Origin: Aureispira sp. CCB-QB1
GTDB taxonomy: Bacteria; Bacteroidota; Bacteroidia; Chitinophagales; Saprospiraceae
NCBI RefSeq assembly: GCF_000724545.1
Contig: NZ_JHBV01000014.1
Coordinates: forward strand, 233,561 to 297,560
Reading direction: 5' to 3'
Length of the DNA stretch: 64,000 nucleotides
Below, one piece after another: positions 58,973-64,000 of this stretch. The position numbers and the translations under genes are program-made. How positions within the stretch are numbered: the stretch's first letter is position 1; each line of letters begins with the position of its first letter. Under the pieces are notes generated by a model. That model was given only the letters and a program-made list of their open reading frames with translations, did not search any database and had not been told where the DNA came from.

Positions 58973-61900
58973 ATGACTTATATTATTGACAAAATAAGGA
59001 GCATACAATTATCCGTTTTGGTCGTATGTTTCTTATCATCTCAGCATGCTACAGGGCAATTATCCCTACCTTGGACAGAGGATTTTGAAGGAGCAACAGC
59101 TGGTAGTTATACCACCAATCAAAATCCCGTACCTGGTTTGTCGGGACCTGGATATAGCTGGGAAGTACAGTTGGGAGCCAATGGTCGTGCTCGCACAAAT
59201 GCAGGCGCAGGGTTTTATAATGGTGGAAATCGAGCATTGACCCTTGATGCTGCCGTGAGTGGAACCGTAGCGATTAATTATTTGATTGCTAATTTAGATT
59301 TATCTAATTATGGAGGCTCCAATGATTTGGAATTGACCTTTAATTATGCCAACCATGGCGAGGAAAGCAGTCCTAACGATCGTGTTTGGATGAGAGGTAG
59401 TTCTTCTAATGCATGGGTACAAGTTTATGATCTTTATGCCAATCGTCCTTCAGTAGGACAGTATGCACAAGTTGTGTTGGATATTGATGACTTGATGCAA
59501 ACAGCAGGACAAACAATTACTTCTACTTTCCAAATTCGTTTTGGTCAAGAAGATAATTTTGAAGCAACAAGCCCAACTGCTTCAGATGGATTTACATTTG
59601 ATGACGTTAGTATAACTGGTTCTTTGCCATTGCCTAATAATGCTGGTATTACAGCAATGTTGTCACCTGTTTTGGGGGCTGTAGCGGGATCTTACCCTGT
59701 TGATGTTACATTAAATAACTTTGGTAACAATGCTTTAAACAATGTAACAATTGAATGGACTTTGAATGGAACCGCACAAACTCCTGTGAACTTTACAGGA
59801 CCTGCATTAGCACAGTCTACTAGTACCACTGTTAATTTATCAGCAAGCACCGCTTTTGCTTCAGGTTTAACAAATCTGAAGTTTTGGACTAGCAATCCTA
59901 ATGGAATGCCTGATCCAGATAATAATAACGATACTCTAGAGACCTTTTTCTGTACAGGTTTGGCAGGTACTTATACTGTTGGTACGGCTACTTCTGATTT
60001 CCCAACTTTTCAAGATGCATTAACAGCATTGTATGGTTGTGGTGTTGGTGGTCCTGTCACCATGCAAGTACAAGCAGGAGCGTATACAACAGCTTTGACA
60101 ATAGATCGTCCTATTCCTGGAATTAGTGCAACGAACCGAGTGACTTGGGATGGTTCTGGGCAAGCGGCTAGTATCACTGTTAATAGCGGAGCAGCAGTAG
60201 CTTTAGATGGTGCCGATTACATCACCATTCAAAACTTTCTATTGGCCAATACATCTACGACACAAGGGTGGGGGGTATTGTTGACCAATACTGCCAACCA
60301 CAATGAAATCTTGAACAATCGTATTCAAATGGCAGTTACGAATGCCTTTAATACATCAGGAATTGTTGCAACAGCTTCTTCTACATCAGTAACTTCTAGT
60401 GGGAACAATGCTAATTACACACTGATTGAAGGAAATGTTATTACAGGAGCAGATAGAGGGATTTCTCTTTATGGGTCGTCTACAACTTCTCTATATAATA
60501 GTGGAAATATTATTAGAAACAATGATATTTCAGATGCAGACAACTATGGAATTTATACTTATTACCAAGACTCTCTATTGATTGCCAATAATAATATTCA
60601 TGATTTTCCAAGTACATTCCATTATGGAATTTATACATACTATTTGATGAATTTTGATGTGGTCGGTAATAATGTTCATTTAGAAGATTATGGGATTTAC
60701 TTCAATCGTTCTAATTCTCAAATCACTCCAACACGTCAAGCATTGATTGCCAATAATATGGTTAAGTCAGCTAATGACAGAGGGATTTACTTGTTTTTTA
60801 CAAGGGAAACAGATTTCTATCATAATACAATAGTTTCAGGAGCTTCTGCCTGTGTATGGTCTAACTTTGATAATACAGTAGATGTTAAAAACAATATTTT
60901 TGTAAGTACTAGTACGACGAATTACGCTTTTGAAACGTTCTCATCGAATACCTTTTCAGATATGGATTACAATGTGTTCTATACGAACCCTGCGAATCCA
61001 AACTTGATAGATTTTGGTTCTACCTATGCTGACTTGACTGATTGGCAAACAAATGGCGCCAACGGTTATGACCAAAACTCTCTAGAAGGCTTACCAACAT
61101 TTTACAGTGCAACAGATTTGCATGTGGATGGCGCATTTTTGAACGACAGAGGAATTGCAACAACTGCTGTTACAGTAGATATTGATGGTGATGTTCGTCC
61201 AGCTACTGGAGCTGCTTCTGTTGATATTGGAGCTGATGAGTTTACGCCGCCAACGAATGACGCTGGAGTAGCAGAATTGGCTAGTCCTACGTTGCCAATT
61301 ACAGGAGGTTTTGCTTCGGTAGAGGTTGTTGTTAGAAATTATGGAATTGTACCTCTAACTTCGTTTATGGTAGGTTGGACAATTGATGGTAATACGCAGA
61401 CCAATGTACCTTATACTGGGACACCAATCCCAGTTGGTGGAAGTGCTAACATGACGTTAGCCAACTTAAATTTCCCTGCTAATACAACTAATTTGAGCTT
61501 CTGGACATCTATGCCTAACGGTGTAATTGATGAACGTTTTAGCAATGATACATTACATGTAAATGTATGCCCTGGTTTATCAGGAACCTATTCTGTTGGA
61601 CATGCTTCGGCAGACTACCCAACAGTAGGTGAAGCCTTAGATGCGTTGATGAGTTGTGGTATAAGTGGTCCTGTTACAATGGAATTTGTGGCAGGAACGT
61701 ATGTTGGTCCTTGGGTAATCAATGAAATCCCAGGTGCAAGTCTTACAAACACGGTGACATTTGATGGATTAAATGCAGCAGACGCTACGATAACACATGA
61801 TGCTTCTGGTCCTAATACAGCTGCAACTGTGACGTTGGATGGAGTAGACTATTTCACTATTAAGAATTTTAGAATAGAAAATACAGGAACAACAACGCCT

Positions 61901-64000
61901 GCTTATGGTGTCTTGTTGACAAACCAAGCTAATCATAATATTATTGATAATAACCAAATTGTCGTGCCTATTGGGACTCCTTCAAATGTAGTTGGTGTTT
62001 TGGCATCTAATAGTTATGCAGCTAGTGTTGGTACAGCTTCGGAAGGAAACAATACAAACCATACAACTATCATCAACAATGATATTAGTGGAGGTGTTGC
62101 CAATATTATTTTAGAGGGAGGTGTTTCCAACTCTGAAAATATGGGGAACAAGATTATGAATAATAATATGCATGATGCTGATGATTATGGCATCTATGTC
62201 GATGAGCAAGACAGCATCGTAATCAGTGGTAATACAGTGTATGATTTGGGAGCTAGCGGTGCTGATGCTTTGCAATTGTACGATATTCAAAATTTCTCTA
62301 TCACAGGAAACGATATTACTTCAAGAGATTATGGTATTGCTATTTTTGGAGGCTTTTCGGATAAAGTAAGAAATGGTTTAGTTGCCAATAACATGGTGCT
62401 TTGTGGTGCTGGTGGTGAAGCATTTTATATGCGTGAAGCTAGTTTGATCTATGTCTATCACAATACATTTAGCGCAACACGTGCTTGTTGGTTGGACAAT
62501 CATCTAAACATTGATTTGCGTAACAATATCTTAAATGCTACAACAGGAGAATGTTTCTATACATTAGACCCTGTTAGTATGAGTGGAATGGATCATAACT
62601 TGTTCTTTATTAGTGGTACAGGAGGTAGAGCCGTTCGTTTTGGTACTAATACCTATGCTACATTGGCTGACTGGCAAGCAAGTGGAGTTGGATACGACTT
62701 AAACTCTGTATCTGGAAACCCTAACTTTGTCAATGGTTTATACTTGGGAGGTCCTCTGGCTGTAGATACAGGAGATGTTAACCTAACCTTACCTATTACA
62801 ACGGATATTAATGGAGATATGCGTCCATTGGGTTCTAAGCCAGATATTGGTGCAGACGAACATATTATTATTGCTAATGATGCAATGGCAGTAGGCTTAA
62901 AATCGCCCAATGGTTGTGGCTCACCAGTAGATGATGTTATTATCCAAATTGCCAACGTAGGATCAACTTTGATTTTGAGTGCTCCAATTACAGTGAATGT
63001 TACAGGAGATGCTACCGCAACATTTAATACAACTCATCCTATTTTAGTATCAGGAATAACGATTGATAAAACAGTTGGTACGATTAATACAGAAGCAGGA
63101 GGACAGTATAACTTTGAGATTATTATTAGCGCAGGAACAGATTTGAATCCTAGCAATGATACTTTCAGAACAACTGTTAATATACCACCTAGTAACCAAA
63201 TGGCTTTGTCTATGACAGGCGATACTTCGGTTTGTGCCAACAATACTGCAATGGTATCTGCTGTTGCAAGCTATGTACCATCTACTATTATGTGGTATGA
63301 TGCTCCAACAGGCGGTAATTTAGTGCATATAGGAGATGCCTTCACAACTCCGAACCTTTCTGCTAATACCATGTATTACGCGGAAATTCAAGGATGTACT
63401 TCACCTAGAGCGGTCGCAACAGTTAATGTTGATAACAATGGAATTAACATTGATCTGGGAGCAGACCAAACTATTTGTGGAGGTTCTGCAGCTACTTTAA
63501 CACCAACAGTTACCATTTCTCCTGCAACATCTTTGTTGTGGTCAGATGGCTCGCAATCTGCTTTTATTGAAGCAACAGCGACAGGTATCTATACGGCAAC
63601 AGTAACCAATGCTAGTGGTTGTACGGATACCGATACGGTAGAGGTGACGGTATCAGCAGCTCCAGCAATAGCAGATGTTACAACGAATGTATCTTGTGGA
63701 GGTGCGGCAGATGGTGCAATTGATTTGACCGTATCTGGTGGTACAGGTCCTTATGCATACGAGTGGAGTAATGCGGCAACAACTGAGGATTTATCAGGTA
63801 TTTCTGGTGGCTTTTACAATGTAACAGTTACGGATAATGGAACGGCCTCTAACTGTACTTACGTGACGAGTTTCCAAATAACAGAGCCAGCAGCTCTATC
63901 TGTAAATGTGAATACAGCGGGTGTGGCTTGTAATGGAAATGACGGTACTGTAGATATTACTGTACAAGGAGGAACACCAAACTATAGTTACAATTGGTCT
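58973..64000 (+). CDS. Giant surface adhesin with beta-helix and SprB repeats (truncated by window end)
   Basis: ATG 58973 opens a frame that runs to the window edge (1,676 codons visible), with no stop. It starts with a hydrophobic signal region ending SSQHATGQLS, then a jelly-roll-like domain (about 30-210). Two long modules follow, each made of a CARDB-like strand set (NNAGITAMLSP at about 222; NDAGVAELASP at about 762) and a right-handed parallel beta-helix with the shared start GTYTVGTATSDFPTFQDAL / GTYSVGHASADYPTVGEAL and many LDGADYITIQNF-type rungs. A third CARDB-like unit lies near 1,302, then Ig-like sequence and, from about 1,568, SprB repeats (VSCGGAADGAIDLTVSGGTG). SprB repeats occur in gliding adhesins exported by T9SS; the expected sorting domain would be beyond the window. 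Confidence 0.85.
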   Translation, partial: MTYIIDKIRSIQLSVLVVCFLSSQHATGQLSLPWTEDFEGATAGSYTTNQNPVPGLSGPGYSWEVQLGANGRARTNAGAGFYNGGNRALTLDAAVSGTVAINYLIANLDLSNYGGSNDLELTFNYANHGEESSPNDRVWMRGSSSNAWVQVYDLYANRPSVGQYAQVVLDIDDLMQTAGQTITSTFQIRFGQEDNFEATSPTASDGFTFDDVSITGSLPLPNNAGITAMLSPVLGAVAGSYPVDVTLNNFGNNALNNVTIEWTLNGTAQTPVNFTGPALAQSTSTTVNLSASTAFASGLTNLKFWTSNPNGMPDPDNNNDTLETFFCTGLAGTYTVGTATSDFPTFQDALTALYGCGVGGPVTMQVQAGAYTTALTIDRPIPGISATNRVTWDGSGQAASITVNSGAAVALDGADYITIQNFLLANTSTTQGWGVLLTNTANHNEILNNRIQMAVTNAFNTSGIVATASSTSVTSSGNNANYTLIEGNVITGADRGISLYGSSTTSLYNSGNIIRNNDISDADNYGIYTYYQDSLLIANNNIHDFPSTFHYGIYTYYLMNFDVVGNNVHLEDYGIYFNRSNSQITPTRQALIANNMVKSANDRGIYLFFTRETDFYHNTIVSGASACVWSNFDNTVDVKNNIFVSTSTTNYAFETFSSNTFSDMDYNVFYTNPANPNLIDFGSTYADLTDWQTNGANGYDQNSLEGLPTFYSATDLHVDGAFLNDRGIATTAVTVDIDGDVRPATGAASVDIGADEFTPPTNDAGVAELASPTLPITGGFASVEVVVRNYGIVPLTSFMVGWTIDGNTQTNVPYTGTPIPVGGSANMTLANLNFPANTTNLSFWTSMPNGVIDERFSNDTLHVNVCPGLSGTYSVGHASADYPTVGEALDALMSCGISGPVTMEFVAGTYVGPWVINEIPGASLTNTVTFDGLNAADATITHDASGPNTAATVTLDGVDYFTIKNFRIENTGTTTPAYGVLLTNQANHNIIDNNQIVVPIGTPSNVVGVLASNSYAASVGTASEGNNTNHTTIINNDISGGVANIILEGGVSNSENMGNKIMNNNMHDADDYGIYVDEQDSIVISGNTVYDLGASGADALQLYDIQNFSITGNDITSRDYGIAIFGGFSDKVRNGLVANNMVLCGAGGEAFYMREASLIYVYHNTFSATRACWLDNHLNIDLRNNILNATTGECFYTLDPVSMSGMDHNLFFISGTGGRAVRFGTNTYATLADWQASGVGYDLNSVSGNPNFVNGLYLGGPLAVDTGDVNLTLPITTDINGDMRPLGSKPDIGADEHIIIANDAMAVGLKSPNGCGSPVDDVIIQIANVGSTLILSAPITVNVTGDATATFNTTHPILVSGITIDKTVGTINTEAGGQYNFEIIISAGTDLNPSNDTFRTTVNIPPSNQMALSMTGDTSVCANNTAMVSAVASYVPSTIMWYDAPTGGNLVHIGDAFTTPNLSANTMYYAEIQGCTSPRAVATVNVDNNGINIDLGADQTICGGSAATLTPTVTISPATSLLWSDGSQSAFIEATATGIYTATVTNASGCTDTDTVEVTVSAAPAIADVTTNVSCGGAADGAIDLTVSGGTGPYAYEWSNAATTEDLSGISGGFYNVTVTDNGTASNCTYVTSFQITEPAALSVNVNTAGVACNGNDGTVDITVQGGTPNYSYNWS

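Noticed and set aside
59049..63243. Short reverse-strand frames within the giant adhesin region
   Set aside because: They lie antisense to a continuous 1,676-codon frame with clear beta-helix and SprB domains.
1..64000. CRISPR arrays, rRNA or tRNA genes
   Set aside because: No regularly spaced repeat-spacer pattern, rRNA sequence or tRNA-like fold was noticed when reading the non-coding stretches on both strands; a covariance-model search was not possible.

Overview
The window looks like chromosome of a Bacteroidota bacterium, probably a Saprospira-type lineage: type IX secretion (T9SS) C-terminal domains, SprB-type adhesin repeats, a TAnnTTTG-type promoter, A-rich leaders instead of Shine-Dalgarno sites, and many secreted or lipoprotein hydrolases. 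The lineage below phylum is inferred from gene style only.

Positions 1 to about 30,300 are most of a Mu-like transposable prophage with a contractile tail. Its left end, and any repressor, lie outside the window. It has three blocks. (1) A forward block, 6-9578: a small HTH protein, MuA-type DDE transposase, a CoiA-like nuclease, MuB-type ATPase, a gp16-type protein, small unknown proteins, a tail-fibre-like protein, an amidase endolysin and a MazG-like protein. (2) A reverse block, 17674-9639: small and large terminase, a gp36-like connector, a portal/MuF/putative toxin fusion, tape measure, gpG-like tail completion and gp37-like tail protein. (3) A forward block, 17864-29837: prohead protease/scaffold, major capsid, tail sheath and tube, tail-assembly chaperones joined by a -1 frameshift, LysM-like and baseplate proteins (gpD/gp44, gp45, gp46, gp47 types), and a DNA methyltransferase. 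Blocks 1 and 2 converge on a perfect bidirectional terminator at 9604-9634. Blocks 2 and 3 diverge from a control region at 17675-17863. The right end, 29,838-30,480, carries a terminator, two diverged 156-bp direct copies with a 199-bp offset, and another hairpin.

Positions 30,480-64,000 are host genes: M48/TPR peptidase; lgt with two membrane PH-like paralogues; FMN reductase; UPF0173 hydrolase and an LRR-BRCT-LRR protein; a DUF6794-like secreted protein; an endonuclease/phosphatase-family protein; an OmpA-family protein; a tandem thioredoxin protein; a membrane iron-sulfur protein; a T9SS-exported subtilisin; a small protein made of two T9SS-like modules; an SMR transporter; an operon of GH20 hexosaminidase, CutC and GH2 beta-mannosidase that fits N-glycan degradation; a prolyl oligopeptidase lipoprotein; and the first 1,676 codons of a giant beta-helix/SprB-repeat adhesin that runs off the right edge. 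Several host intergenic gaps carry pieces of one mosaic, hairpin-rich repeat family marked by ACTCCGTT ends.

The strongest unusual points are the portal/MuF/nuclease-like fusion, the frameshifted tail chaperone pair (its second half has no start codon of its own), the duplicated right-end unit, and the dispersed host repeat family.
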